Source of the DNA: Myxococcota bacterium
GTDB lineage: Bacteria; Myxococcota_A; UBA796
Length of the DNA stretch: 64,000 bases
Reading direction: 5' to 3'
Assembly (NCBI GenBank): GCA_029251165.1
Contig: JAQXDW010000027.1
Span: 1-64,000, forward strand
A program made the translations under genes and the position numbers. How positions within the stretch are numbered: the first letter of the stretch is position 1; every line of letters starts with the position of its first letter. The notes under the pieces were generated by a model. The model was given only the letters and a program-made list of their open reading frames with translations, was not told the origin of the DNA and did not search any database. Below, piece by piece: positions 35,017 to 45,508 of the stretch.

Positions 35017-38000
35017 GCCGCCGCATCTGGCCCCTGCTCCTCCTCCTCCTGATCGGCGCGGCAGCCGTGGCGGACCCGGAGACCTTCCGCATTCCGTTCC
35101 GGCCCGCTCAGGTCCGCGGTGTGGTGATCGTGCCGGATGCCCACCTCCGCAGGTGGGATCCGGTGACCGTCTTCTTTCCCCGCTCCGTCGGTCCGCTCGG
35201 CGGTGGTCCCGAGGACAACCCGAGCCGCCACCTCTCGGACTTTCCCGATCACCCCGGCGCCTTCACCTGGCTCGATGGCAAGACCCTCCAATTCCGGCCC
35301 GCCGAGCCCTGGCCGCCGCTGAGTCGGCTGACCTGGGCTGCGGGGGGGGAGAGCGTCCGGCTGAACACCCTGATGGCCCCGCCGATTCAGACCGTGCCGG
35401 CAGACGGTGCCGATGGCCTGGAGCCGGTCGAGTCGATCACCCTGACCTTCACCGATCCCCTGGATGTCGGGGTCCTGGAGCGCATGCTGCGCATTGAGCT
35501 GCGCGACCTGCCAGGCGTCGACGCCGCCTCTGCCCGCTGGCTCGATGCCGACGACTTCACCGTCAAGCCGCTGCCTCGGGCATCCGCCGATGCCCCCGCT
35601 CGCTACGAACTCGCGCTGGAGCAGGCCATCGGCGCTGGCGTCCGCGCCCGGGTCCACTTCTCGCTGTCCGTCGACGCCACCGGAGAGCCTGGCGAGACCT
35701 TCGCCGATCTCCTGTTCTCCACCGCTCCTGGCTTCCGACCGGTCGGCCTCGGCTGCGGTGCCCGGCGCTACCCGCTGACGCCCCAGGGCTCGGTCTATGC
35801 TGCGGAGCAGGCCATCGACTGTGGCGACACCGCGCCGATGGTCGTTGTCGAGCTGTCTGCGGAGCCCGCAGAGCTGTCTGTGGTCGATGCGCGCAACCTC
35901 CTCCGGTTCTCTCCGCCGCTCGACGACCTCGCTGTGGCGGTTCGCGGTCGCCGGGTAGAGGTCACCGGTGACTTCGCCCGAGACACCCTCTACCGGGTCC
36001 GGCTCGTCCCCGCCGCGCTCAGTGATGCTCGCGGACGGCCCCTACAGGTCGACGGCGAGAGCGCCCTGTCGATCTTCTTTCCGCAGCTCATTGGCTACCT
36101 CAAGCTGACCACCGGAGCGGGCATCTCCGAGCGCGGTGGTCCCCAGCGAATCCCCCTGGAGGGCCGCGGGGTCTCCCAGGTCGATCTTCGCATCCACCGC
36201 ATCGACCCCCTCGATCGAGGACTCTGGCCGTTTCCATCGGGCGGACCCGTCTCCGTTGAGGAAGACACCCGTCCCGCCGGTCCCGGCGAGCGCCCCCCCA
36301 GGGAGCCTGCGGTCGAGCGCCTCCCGAGCGTCTCCGAGCTGGCTGCGTCCATCCAGACCCTCGGGGCTCCGCTCATCTCTGAGGTCGTCTCCCTGCCCGA
36401 CGCCGATCGCGGCAGCAGTGCCGCCTTTGGGCTCGACATCGAAGATCATCTCAGCCGCATCGCTGGCACGAACAAGCCCGGCACGTACCTCGTCGGGGTC
36501 CGCAGCCTGGACACGGGCTCCAGCCGCTCCTGGATGCGCCTGCAGGTCACCGACCTCTCCCTCACCACCCTGGAAGCCGCTGAGGAGGTCAACCTCGTCG
36601 TCTCCTCGCTCTCTCGCGGCACTCCGGTCTCCGGCGCCACCGTTCGCATCGAGGGCACGGTGCGCGAGCCCGGCGAAGAGACGACCTGGGCGGTGCTGTT
36701 CGAGGGGCGCACAGACGGAAGCGGTGTCCTCCCCTGGAGCCCACCGGGGGTCGACGACATCCGCCGCCGCACGGTCCGACGGATCGTGGTCACCCGAGGC
36801 GAGGACACCCTCGTCCTCAACCCCCTCCGGCCGCCGCAGGTGTACCAGAGCGGTCAGTGGCGCTCGGCCTCATCGAGCTGGCTACAGTGGGGCTTCGGGC
36901 CCCTGGAGCGGCGCGGCGAGAAGCCGGTCACCCTCTGTCATGTCTTCTCAGAGCGCCCGGTCTATCGGCCCGATCAGCCTGTTCACCTCAAGGGATACAT
37001 GCGAACCCGGGACAAGGGACAGCTGACGCGGGTGACCGGGCAGGCTGCGCTGGTTGTCGATGGCCCCGGCGATCTCTCCTGGCGCTACCCTGGCGTGCTC
37101 TCGGACGTCGGCGGCTTGTATGAGCGGTTCGCTGAGGACAAGCGGCCCACTGGTACCTACTTTGCGTGGCTGGAGACCCCGGACGGCGACCGCTGCGGAC
37201 GCACCGAATTCTCGCTGGAGGACTACGTCGTGCCTCGGTTCGAGGTGTTGCTGCATGGTCCCGACGAGGCGCCGCTGGATGTGCCCTTTGAGGTCACGCT
37301 GACGGCCAGCTACTACGCGGGCGGGCGGGCGGCTGGGCGACCGATTCGGTGGCGGGTCAGCCAGCTCCCGTACACCTGGCAGCCCCCGAACAGCCGGGAG
37401 GGTTTCCTGTACTCCTCCGATGGCCGGTTCTCCCGTGGGATGTCCGGTGTCTCTGCGCCGGAATTTTCCCTCTCCGCGACCACCGATGAGCAGGGCAGCG
37501 CGGTCTTGCCCATCGATCCCACTGCGGAGCTGACCGCCGAGCCGCGTACCTGGCTCGTCGAGGCCACGGTCACTGGTGAGGACGACCAGACCGTCACCAC
37601 CACCCACCGCATCGACGCCCTGCCGCCGTTCGTGCTGGGCCTCAAGGTGCCCCGCTACCAGGAACGCTCCGACGCCATCCCCGCTGAGGTCCTGGTCGCT
37701 GCGGCAGACGGCACCCTCATCGCCGACCAGTCGGTGACCCTCCGTCTCCTCCAGCGGCAGTGGCACTCTCACCTTCAGGTCGGCGACGGTGCGGCAGACT
37801 TCACCGACGGTGCCGCCCGCTACATCACCGACAGTGTCGACGTTCTCCTCTCAGAGCAGCAACTCACCAGCGCCAGTGCGCCCGTCAAGCTTCGGCTGCC
37901 GATTGCGGAGGCTGGGGTGTACATCGTGCAGCTGGAGAGTCACGACCGCATGGGTCGGGCGAGCACCGTCTCGGTCGATCTGTTCGCGGGGGGAGACGGC

Positions 38001-40763
38001 GCGGTGAGCTGGGAGAAGCCCGAGGCGGGGGTGTTCTCCCTGCAGACCGACGCCGGCGACTATGCGCCGGGCAAGACCGCCACGGTTGTCCTCAAGAGCC
38101 CATTTCAGTCCGCCCGTGCCCTCGCGGTCATCGAGACCCCGCGCGGCAACCGCTACCAGTGGCTTACCGTCCGCGGCGGTCAGGCGACCCTCCGGCTGCG
38201 TGTCGAGGAGGACTGGGTTCCCCAGGTGCCAGTCCACGTCGTGCTGATGCGCGGTCGCATCCCGGGTGATGTCGTCGGCGGTGAGGATCTGGGTCGGCCG
38301 ACGACCGTCGCCGCCTCGACCACCATCAACGTCCAGCCCGCTCACCACCGCCTCGACCTCACCCTCACCCATCCCGAGCGCGCGCTGCCTGGTGCGCGTG
38401 TTCCGGTGACGATCGGCCTCAAGGACCACCGGGGCCGACCGACCGCTGGTGAGGTCACCCTGTGGATGGTCGATGCTGCGGTCCTGGCGCTGGGCCGGGA
38501 GTCAGTCCTTGATCCGGTGCCGTCCTTCATCCGCAGTCCGCGCTCCTGGCTGTCGGTTCGAGACACCCGCAACCTCGTGCTCGGTCTCTTGCCCTGGTCG
38601 GTCAACCCCGGTGGAGACGAGGCCGAAGAGCTGCCCGATGACCTGTTCGAGCGGGCCACTGTGCGTCGGAACTTCGACCCGGTGCCTTACTACAACGCCG
38701 CCATCGCCGTGCCCCGGTCCGGGACGATCACCGTCCCCGTCGAGCTGTCTGACAGCCTGACCACCTTCCGGGTCCGGGCCAAGGCGGCCGCTGGAGACCA
38801 GCAATTCGGTCACGCCACCGGCAACATCGCCGTGCGACTGCCCGTCGTCGTCCAGCCAGACCTCCCCCGGTTTGTTCGCCCCGGCGATCGGTTCGATGCC
38901 GGGGCGATCGGTCGAGTGGTCGAGGGAGCGGAGGGGGCAGGGCGCGCGCAGCTGAGCAGCACCGGGCTGTCGGTTGCCGGCGGGGCGCAGCAGTCTCTCG
39001 ACCTCTCTCGGGGAGAGGGCAGCGCGATCGTCTTCCCGGTGACGGTCCACGACGACGTCTCACAGGTCCAGATTGCGGTCGCGCTGGAGCGTGCTTCCGA
39101 TGGCGCCTCAGATGCCTTCTCGGTCACCCTGCCCGTCCGACCGGATCAGCGCGAGGTGGTCCGCCGCACCCGTCAGACCGTCGCTGCTGGAGCCTCCGCA
39201 GACCTCCCGATGCGCTCAGGGGATGCACGGGGCGTGGAGCGCCGTGTCCTGGTCACCACCCGCGCGGAGCTGCTTGAGGTTGCCTCGGGAGCGGGGGCGC
39301 TGCTCGACGACCCCCACGGAAGCACCGCCAGCCGGCTGGCGAAGGCCCGCGCCTGGCTGGCCACAGCGACCCTCGCCGATGCCCTCAGCCTCCCCGCCCC
39401 AGACGACGCCGTGCGCGCGACCCTCGACTGGCTGCCCCAGGTCATCGACAGCAACGGCCTGGTCGCGTTCTGGCCGGGCGGATCTGGAACGGTGTCGCTG
39501 ACCGCATGGACGGTCCACTTTCTTGTAGAAGCCGAGGCGGCTGGTCACACCGTCGATCCCGCCCTCATGCGCAGCCTGACCACCACCCTGACCGCCAGCC
39601 TCCGGTCGGACTATGCCCGCTTTGTGCAGGGGGAGTCCTGGTCGGAGCGAACCTGGGCGCTCTCTGCGCTCGCCGCCGCCGGACGATCCGTCGATGCCTA
39701 CTTCTCCGAGGCTGCCCGGAGCGCTCAGTTCCTCGGCGCAGAGGGCATCGCTGAGGTCTTGCTCGCCGGAGCCGCTGGTGGACAGGTCAACACTGCCCAG
39801 ACCCGAGAGCTGGTCGAGACGCTGATGGGTCGGATCCGGTTTCGGCTGGAGCGCGGCGAGTCGGTCTACGACGGCCTAAGCGGCCCACAGTCCGCCAGCG
39901 GGCTGCTCCTTCCCAGCGAAGTCCGTGCGCTGTCTGAGGTCATCCGTGCCCTGCTCGCGCAGCAGCCCGATCACCCTGCGCTGCCCGCCCTCACCGATGC
40001 CCTGCTCGCCCGTGCTTCGACGGATGGCTGGGGAAGTGCCAGCACCGACTCCGCCGCGCTGCGTGCCGTGGCGGACATCCTGCGGGCCGATCGTCAGGCC
40101 ACTCCGGAGCTGACCGCCTCGCTGTCTACTGGGGGGCGCACGGTTCCCCTCATCGTCGGCTTCGGCACCCCCGCGGTCCAGCACTCGGAGGCGACTGGTG
40201 GGCCGGCTCAGATCACGGTGTCGGCAGGAGAGGGGGCGCTGCTGGTGCAGACCGAGCTGCGCTACACCCCCACCACCTCCGGCGCACAGGTCGCGCCTCG
40301 CGCCGATGGCTTCGTGGTGTCCAGGACCCTCTCCATCCTTCAGCCTGCCCCGTCTCCCCCGGAGCGGCGTGTCTTGGAGGATGCCGGGCAGATCATCTCC
40401 CTGGCCCGTGGCAGCATCGTCGAGGAGCATGTCCAGCTCGTCAGCCCCGCTGATCACCACCACGTCGCCCTGATAATCCCGCTGGCGGCAGGCATGGAGC
40501 CGCTCAATCCACGGCTTGCCACGGCTCCCCCCGAGGCGTCTCCGACCGGTCAGACCACGGCTTCTCCAGACTTTGTCGACTGGCGGGACGACCACGTCGC
40601 CCTCTACTTCGATGCCCTCCCTGCGGGAACCTGGGACGTCTACTTCCGCACACGGGCCGCGATTCCGGGCACTTTCACCCAGCCACCGGCCTCCGCCGAA
40701 TTGCTCTTTGAGCGCGATGTGAGCGGTAATTCTGCTGGCGCGAGCATGATAATTTCGAAGTGA
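35013..40763 (+). CDS. Alpha-2-macroglobulin family protein, thioester lost
   Basis: 1916 aa with a clear signal peptide ('MSRRIWPLLLLLLIGAAAVA'). Macroglobulin domains include 'RPVYRPDQPVHLKGYMR' (~650) and 'FSLEDYVVPRFEVLL' (~735). The A2M core is 'VRRNFDPVPYYNAAIAV' (~1216) with 'VPVELSDSLTTFRVRAKAAAG'. The helical thioester-type domain follows, but where a thioester protein has PxGCxEQ this one reads 'DPHGSTAS' (Ser1437 in place of Cys), so it cannot bind proteases covalently. Such forms resemble the YfaS branch and may trap or bind proteases or have a structural role. Translationally coupled to the giant protein upstream. Confidence 0.93.
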   Translation: MSRRIWPLLLLLLIGAAAVADPETFRIPFRPAQVRGVVIVPDAHLRRWDPVTVFFPRSVGPLGGGPEDNPSRHLSDFPDHPGAFTWLDGKTLQFRPAEPWPPLSRLTWAAGGESVRLNTLMAPPIQTVPADGADGLEPVESITLTFTDPLDVGVLERMLRIELRDLPGVDAASARWLDADDFTVKPLPRASADAPARYELALEQAIGAGVRARVHFSLSVDATGEPGETFADLLFSTAPGFRPVGLGCGARRYPLTPQGSVYAAEQAIDCGDTAPMVVVELSAEPAELSVVDARNLLRFSPPLDDLAVAVRGRRVEVTGDFARDTLYRVRLVPAALSDARGRPLQVDGESALSIFFPQLIGYLKLTTGAGISERGGPQRIPLEGRGVSQVDLRIHRIDPLDRGLWPFPSGGPVSVEEDTRPAGPGERPPREPAVERLPSVSELAASIQTLGAPLISEVVSLPDADRGSSAAFGLDIEDHLSRIAGTNKPGTYLVGVRSLDTGSSRSWMRLQVTDLSLTTLEAAEEVNLVVSSLSRGTPVSGATVRIEGTVREPGEETTWAVLFEGRTDGSGVLPWSPPGVDDIRRRTVRRIVVTRGEDTLVLNPLRPPQVYQSGQWRSASSSWLQWGFGPLERRGEKPVTLCHVFSERPVYRPDQPVHLKGYMRTRDKGQLTRVTGQAALVVDGPGDLSWRYPGVLSDVGGLYERFAEDKRPTGTYFAWLETPDGDRCGRTEFSLEDYVVPRFEVLLHGPDEAPLDVPFEVTLTASYYAGGRAAGRPIRWRVSQLPYTWQPPNSREGFLYSSDGRFSRGMSGVSAPEFSLSATTDEQGSAVLPIDPTAELTAEPRTWLVEATVTGEDDQTVTTTHRIDALPPFVLGLKVPRYQERSDAIPAEVLVAAADGTLIADQSVTLRLLQRQWHSHLQVGDGAADFTDGAARYITDSVDVLLSEQQLTSASAPVKLRLPIAEAGVYIVQLESHDRMGRASTVSVDLFAGGDGAVSWEKPEAGVFSLQTDAGDYAPGKTATVVLKSPFQSARALAVIETPRGNRYQWLTVRGGQATLRLRVEEDWVPQVPVHVVLMRGRIPGDVVGGEDLGRPTTVAASTTINVQPAHHRLDLTLTHPERALPGARVPVTIGLKDHRGRPTAGEVTLWMVDAAVLALGRESVLDPVPSFIRSPRSWLSVRDTRNLVLGLLPWSVNPGGDEAEELPDDLFERATVRRNFDPVPYYNAAIAVPRSGTITVPVELSDSLTTFRVRAKAAAGDQQFGHATGNIAVRLPVVVQPDLPRFVRPGDRFDAGAIGRVVEGAEGAGRAQLSSTGLSVAGGAQQSLDLSRGEGSAIVFPVTVHDDVSQVQIAVALERASDGASDAFSVTLPVRPDQREVVRRTRQTVAAGASADLPMRSGDARGVERRVLVTTRAELLEVASGAGALLDDPHGSTASRLAKARAWLATATLADALSLPAPDDAVRATLDWLPQVIDSNGLVAFWPGGSGTVSLTAWTVHFLVEAEAAGHTVDPALMRSLTTTLTASLRSDYARFVQGESWSERTWALSALAAAGRSVDAYFSEAARSAQFLGAEGIAEVLLAGAAGGQVNTAQTRELVETLMGRIRFRLERGESVYDGLSGPQSASGLLLPSEVRALSEVIRALLAQQPDHPALPALTDALLARASTDGWGSASTDSAALRAVADILRADRQATPELTASLSTGGRTVPLIVGFGTPAVQHSEATGGPAQITVSAGEGALLVQTELRYTPTTSGAQVAPRADGFVVSRTLSILQPAPSPPERRVLEDAGQIISLARGSIVEEHVQLVSPADHHHVALIIPLAAGMEPLNPRLATAPPEASPTGQTTASPDFVDWRDDHVALYFDALPAGTWDVYFRTRAAIPGTFTQPPASAELLFERDVSGNSAGASMIISK

Positions 40764-40842
40764 TTGTGCAGGATGGCTTGCATGCAAGGCCCCATCAATG
40801 TCAGGCTTCTGCGCAGAAGTATAGACCTCCTGAGGTGATGTG

Positions 40843-41616
<774 letters not shown>

Positions 41617-41681
41617 TCCGATTTGTCACCGGAATTCTGCTCGCCTGGATGAGGCAGCGCGGTCTGGTGTTAGAATCAGGT

Positions 41682-42446
41682 ATGCGCTACCTCTACCTGC
41701 TGCTCATCTCGACCCTCATCGCCTGTGCTCCTCCAGAGGCACCGGAAGATCTTCAGCTCCTCGCGGCCTACATCTTCACCCACGCAGACGATGAAGATGA
41801 CGTCGAGCTGAAGGCCGGCCTGGACAACCTCTACGCCTGGATGGGCCAAGAGCACGAAGAGGACATCGAGGAGGGCTACCAGATCAACCTCCTCGGTGAC
41901 GAGGCGGTCTCCGACCTCGAGGGTGTGGACTTCGACCTCACCGAAGACCTCATCGGCGCGGCGGTGGCCCATGAGTCGGCTCACAACGCCGACGACTTCG
42001 CCCAGGTCATGATCGCCGAGGACTGGTCGACGGTCATCGTCGATCAGTACGAGTACTACGACAAGACCTACACCGAGGGCGAGGACTGCATGGTCGAGCG
42101 GGACTGCATGGTCGCCAAGGCAAACTCGGAGTCCGAGCTGGTCCAGCTGACCATCAGCGTCATCTCCAAGAACCGCATCCAGTACCGCTGGGTCGAGACC
42201 GACCAGGGCTGGGCGTTCGTTCACCGCTCCTGGCTGACCGAGCCGCCCATCGTCAGCTCTGACATCGTCGAGCCCAAGTCTCAGTTCTTCCTGTCCGTCG
42301 TCCTCCCACGGGATCCCGTTGTTCGCATCCAGGCCACCTGGATCGACACCAAGATCCTCGGGGTCAGCGTGCCCAAGAACCAGGTCGTCAAGACCATGCG
42401 GGACCAGGGCGACAGCGTCGAAGTCTTCATGAACGAGAACTACTGA
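41682..42446 (+). CDS. Acidic lipoprotein, unknown
   Basis: 254 aa from 'MRYLYLLLISTLIAC', a typical lipoprotein signal. The mature protein is rich in Asp/Glu in its first half and becomes beta-rich later ('IQYRWVETDQGWAFVHRSWL'). It contains one close Cys pair ('CMVERDCMV') and a 'HESAH' sequence that recalls a zinc-protease helix but lacks the HExxH spacing. No family is recognised. It follows the Asp-Ala lipoprotein in the same direction and may be cotranscribed. Confidence 0.75.
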   Translation: MRYLYLLLISTLIACAPPEAPEDLQLLAAYIFTHADDEDDVELKAGLDNLYAWMGQEHEEDIEEGYQINLLGDEAVSDLEGVDFDLTEDLIGAAVAHESAHNADDFAQVMIAEDWSTVIVDQYEYYDKTYTEGEDCMVERDCMVAKANSESELVQLTISVISKNRIQYRWVETDQGWAFVHRSWLTEPPIVSSDIVEPKSQFFLSVVLPRDPVVRIQATWIDTKILGVSVPKNQVVKTMRDQGDSVEVFMNENY

Positions 42447-42636
42447 CGCAGGGCCGCGCGCTCACCCGACCGCCGACCACAGCGCCACCGCTGCACGCTT
42501 CCCGCCAGCGTGCAGGCGAGGGGGCCGCAGGTTCATCGCTCGGGGTGCCTCAGCGGCGGGGTCTGACCCGGTCTCACGACCCCCGGGCATCAGGCTCCGT
42601 CAGCCTCGCCCCTCTCCAGACCGCACACGGCCAGCA

Positions 42637-43257
42637 ATGAACACCCCCTTCCTCCGCGATGGTCCTGCCGACAGTCCGCTCACCGTTGTGCTCGCCCACG
42701 GTGCCGGTGCGCCGATGGACAGTGACTTCATGAACCACATCGCCGCTGGGCTCGCAGCGCAGGTCGCGGTGGTGCGGTTCGAGTTTCCCTACATGCATCG
42801 CCGCCGGACCACCGGCAAGCGCGCTGGACCGGGCAGTGCCCTGAAGCTGCTCGACGTCTACCGCGATGTCCTCTCCGCTCTCGGCGATCCCTCTCGGCTC
42901 ATCATCGGCGGCAAGTCGATGGGCGGGCGCATCGCCAGCATGATCGCCGATGACTGCGGCGTCGCCGGACTCCTCTGCCTCGGCTACCCGTTCCACCCAG
43001 CCAGAAAGCCTGACCGGCTGCGGACTGCTCACCTCGCCGACCTCGCCGTCCCCACCCTCATCCTCCAGGGAGAGCGGGATCCGATGGGCTGCCGCGAGGA
43101 GGTGGCGGGCTACACCCTCAGTCCCGCGATCACCGTCTCCTGGCTGCCCGACGGCGACCACTCCTTCAAGCCCCGAAGAGCATCAGGACACACCGAGGCG
43201 GGCAGCCGTGACCGCGCCGTGGCCGCAGCGCTTCAATTCGTTTCTTCTATCACCTGA
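42637..43257 (+). CDS. Alpha/beta hydrolase, TEX30/KANL3-like
   Basis: 206 aa, cytoplasmic (no signal). The catalytic triad is complete: Ser in 'GGKSMGGRIASM', Asp in 'LQGERDPMGCREEV' and His in 'LPDGDHSFKPRR'. 'VVLAHGAGAPMDSDFMNHIA' is the typical N-terminal strand and oxyanion region of the dienelactone-hydrolase-like TEX30/KANL3 group. The substrate is unknown, probably a small ester or thioester. The 190-bp gap before it holds no clear gene. Confidence 0.88.
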   Translation: MNTPFLRDGPADSPLTVVLAHGAGAPMDSDFMNHIAAGLAAQVAVVRFEFPYMHRRRTTGKRAGPGSALKLLDVYRDVLSALGDPSRLIIGGKSMGGRIASMIADDCGVAGLLCLGYPFHPARKPDRLRTAHLADLAVPTLILQGERDPMGCREEVAGYTLSPAITVSWLPDGDHSFKPRRASGHTEAGSRDRAVAAALQFVSSIT

Positions 43258-43503
43258 TGTCGAGCGGGCCTGTGCGGCATGCCGGGGGTGGAGCCTGCGG
43301 ACGTGTCGGTGCCGGATCGCGCGAGGCGAGTCCGACGACCTCTGGCTCATGAACCCCATTCAGCAAGGCTGACTGGCTGAATCTTCTGAGCCGACTGCGG
43401 GGAGCAACGGGGAAAGCGGATTCGCTGATTGGACCCGAAAACAAGAGCACGCCACAGACGGGCGGCGGGGGTGGTACATTCTCCCCTGAGATGGAGGACG
43501 AGG

Positions 43504-44814
43504 ATGATTCGCCTGACTTCAATGGCTGCACTGCTCAGCATTACCGTACTCATCGGGTGTGACGAAAAAGACACCGCAGCTGAAGACGAAGAGATCGTCG
43601 ACAATGACGGTGATGGCAGCCCGGAGTCTGAGGACTGCGACGACTGGAGCGCGGTCATCAATCCCTCTGCTCCCGAGGTCTGCGACGGCGTCGACAACGA
43701 CTGCGACGGCGAGATCGATGAGGACGTAGTCCGGACCTACTACGTCGACAGCGACGGCGACGGCTACGGCGTCGAGGACCAGACCATCGGAGCCTGCGAT
43801 CCCCCCAGCGGCTACGCCGATGTCTTCGGAGACTGCGACGACAGCAGCGATACCGTCAGCCCGGGCTTCACCATCGACAGCTGCGATGGCATCGACAACG
43901 ACTGCGACGATGAGGTCGATGAGGACGTCATCTACAGCGACTACTACGTCGACAGCGACGGCGATGGCTACGGTGCGATGGACGGCAAGGACGTCATCAA
44001 CGACTGCGCAGCCCCCGACGGCTACTCCGTGACCAACGACGACTGCGACGACGGCTACGATCAGTCCTACCCCGACGCCCCCGAGCGCTGCGACAACCAG
44101 GACAACAACTGCGACGGTCAGGTGGACTACCAGTACGTCGACGAGTGGTACCTCGACTCCGACGGCGACGGCTACGGCGACGAGTCCACGGAGACCGAGG
44201 ACTGCGATCCGCCGACCAACTACGTGCCCGACAGCAGCGACATCCTCTTCGACTGCAACGACACCGACGCTGGCACCAGCCCGGAGGGCGTCGAGCTGTG
44301 CGACAGCATCGACAATGACTGCGACGATGAGGTCGATGAGGAGATGTGCTTCACCTCCTGGAGCGGCGAGCATGTCTACGAGCAGGGTGTCTTCAGCGTC
44401 GCGACCCAGCGAGACTGCGAGTTCTACTACGCGTCGTCTTCAGACACCCGGGTGAGCACCGCAGGCTGTCCAGACTGTGACTTTGCCTTCGAGGTCACGC
44501 TGACCTACGACGCCGCGGCCTCATCAGACAACGGCAGCTGCGTGGACGTGATGCACTGGACCGGCGACCCCATGGCGGGCTCCACCACGTACACCTATGG
44601 CTACACCACGGACTACTACGACTACTATGGTCCGTCGTGGATGGTCAGTCTGGATGGCTACTGGTACCCGCTGTCCATCATCAGCCCGCAGGTGGGCGTC
44701 GTCGAGCTCGACGAGTCAACCGGGTACTTCCGGTACACCTATGGCTACAAGGACTTCGAGTACGGCGGCACCTACTACACGTACTACCAGCACGGCGAAG
44801 CCTACGTAAAGTAG
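43504..44814 (+). CDS. MopE-like calcium-repeat lipoprotein with Tyr-rich C-terminal domain
   Basis: 436 aa from 'MIRLTSMAALLSITVLIGC'; 'GGAGGACGAGG' just before the ATG decides the start. Residues ~30-295 carry about four to five MopE-type units: 'CDGVDNDCDGEIDED' alternating with 'YYVDSDGDGYG', which resemble calcium-binding DxDxDG loops with disulfide-bonded Cys. The last ~140 residues form a different domain with several Cys and an unusual Tyr content ('YTYGYTTDYYDYYGPSW'). It is a surface lipoprotein; function unknown. Confidence 0.88.
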   Translation: MIRLTSMAALLSITVLIGCDEKDTAAEDEEIVDNDGDGSPESEDCDDWSAVINPSAPEVCDGVDNDCDGEIDEDVVRTYYVDSDGDGYGVEDQTIGACDPPSGYADVFGDCDDSSDTVSPGFTIDSCDGIDNDCDDEVDEDVIYSDYYVDSDGDGYGAMDGKDVINDCAAPDGYSVTNDDCDDGYDQSYPDAPERCDNQDNNCDGQVDYQYVDEWYLDSDGDGYGDESTETEDCDPPTNYVPDSSDILFDCNDTDAGTSPEGVELCDSIDNDCDDEVDEEMCFTSWSGEHVYEQGVFSVATQRDCEFYYASSSDTRVSTAGCPDCDFAFEVTLTYDAAASSDNGSCVDVMHWTGDPMAGSTTYTYGYTTDYYDYYGPSWMVSLDGYWYPLSIISPQVGVVELDESTGYFRYTYGYKDFEYGGTYYTYYQHGEAYVK

Positions 44815-44827
44815 CGGAGATTCCTTC

Positions 44828-45391
44828 ATGATCGTCTTCCTGCACGGGCTGGAGAGCACCGTCGATGAGGCCCTGCTGCCCATCGGCCGCAAGGTCCGGT
44901 GGCTGCGTCCCCGCTATCCCTCCTTCGCCGCCCCTGGCCTCGACACCCGCGCTGCGGTCGCGCTGAAGGCGCACTGTCGCGACACAGGCACGAGCTGGCT
45001 CGACGATCCCGAGCGCCTCGCTGCGGCCTTCGCGCTCCCCATGGCGAACGCCCGCGCCGCGATCACCGCTGAGACCCGCCTCGTCATCGGCTCCTCGTTC
45101 GGCGGCGCGGTCCTGCTCAAGCTGCTCCATGAGGGCGGCTGGTCGGGGCCGTCTCTCTTTCTGGCCGGTGCTGGTGTCAAGCTCACTCCTCACCGCACCC
45201 TGCCCGCTGACACCCGCGCGCTGTTCATCCACGGCCGCCACGATGACGTCGTCTTGCCCGCCGACTCTCGCCACCTCGCCGCGATCTCTGGCGCTCCGCT
45301 GTGGGAGGTCGAGGACAACCACTCGCTGGCTGGGATCCTGACGGACGGGACGCTCGCGGCGGCGATCGGGTACCTGCAAGCAGAGCGGTGA
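44828..45391 (+). CDS. YqiA/UPF0227-like alpha/beta hydrolase
   Basis: 187 aa, cytoplasmic. 'MIVFLHGLESTVDEALLPIG' opens the fold, the Ser nucleophile is in 'LVIGSSFGGAVLLKLL', the Asp region is 'LFIHGRHDDVVLPADS' and the His is in 'VEDNHSLAG'. The layout matches the short esterases of the YqiA/YcfP group. It begins 13 bp after the MopE-like lipoprotein in the same direction. Confidence 0.82.
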   Translation: MIVFLHGLESTVDEALLPIGRKVRWLRPRYPSFAAPGLDTRAAVALKAHCRDTGTSWLDDPERLAAAFALPMANARAAITAETRLVIGSSFGGAVLLKLLHEGGWSGPSLFLAGAGVKLTPHRTLPADTRALFIHGRHDDVVLPADSRHLAAISGAPLWEVEDNHSLAGILTDGTLAAAIGYLQAER

Positions 45392-45434
45392 GCGCACCCT
45401 GAGGTTGGGCTGACGTGCGCGCTGTGCTCGCCAC

Positions 45435-45466
45435 CGTCCAGCGAACCCGGCGTCCAGCGAACCCGG
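45435..45466. repeat. Tandem 16-bp direct repeat
   Basis: 'cgtccagcgaacccgg' occurs twice in perfect tandem in the short gap between two convergent genes. It has no dyad symmetry and looks like a local duplication without a clear role. Confidence 0.85.
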
Positions 45467-45508
45467 CGTGTGGTCGCGCTCGTCGCTATGCTCTGGGCCG
45501 TGTGCTGG

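Noticed and set aside
40777-40788. Perfect 12-bp palindrome 'cttgcatgcaag' after the A2M gene
   Set aside because: No loop or U-tract for a terminator and no regulator nearby; a palindrome of this length can arise by chance.
41942-42000. 'HESAH' in the acidic lipoprotein as a zinc protease site
   Set aside because: The spacing is HExxH-like, but no third ligand or metzincin/gluzincin context is present and the surrounding sequence is acidic and unlike a protease helix.
43519-44373. 284-aa minus-strand Val/Ala-rich ORF
   Set aside because: Antisense of the MopE-like repeats in the lipoprotein at 43504-44814.
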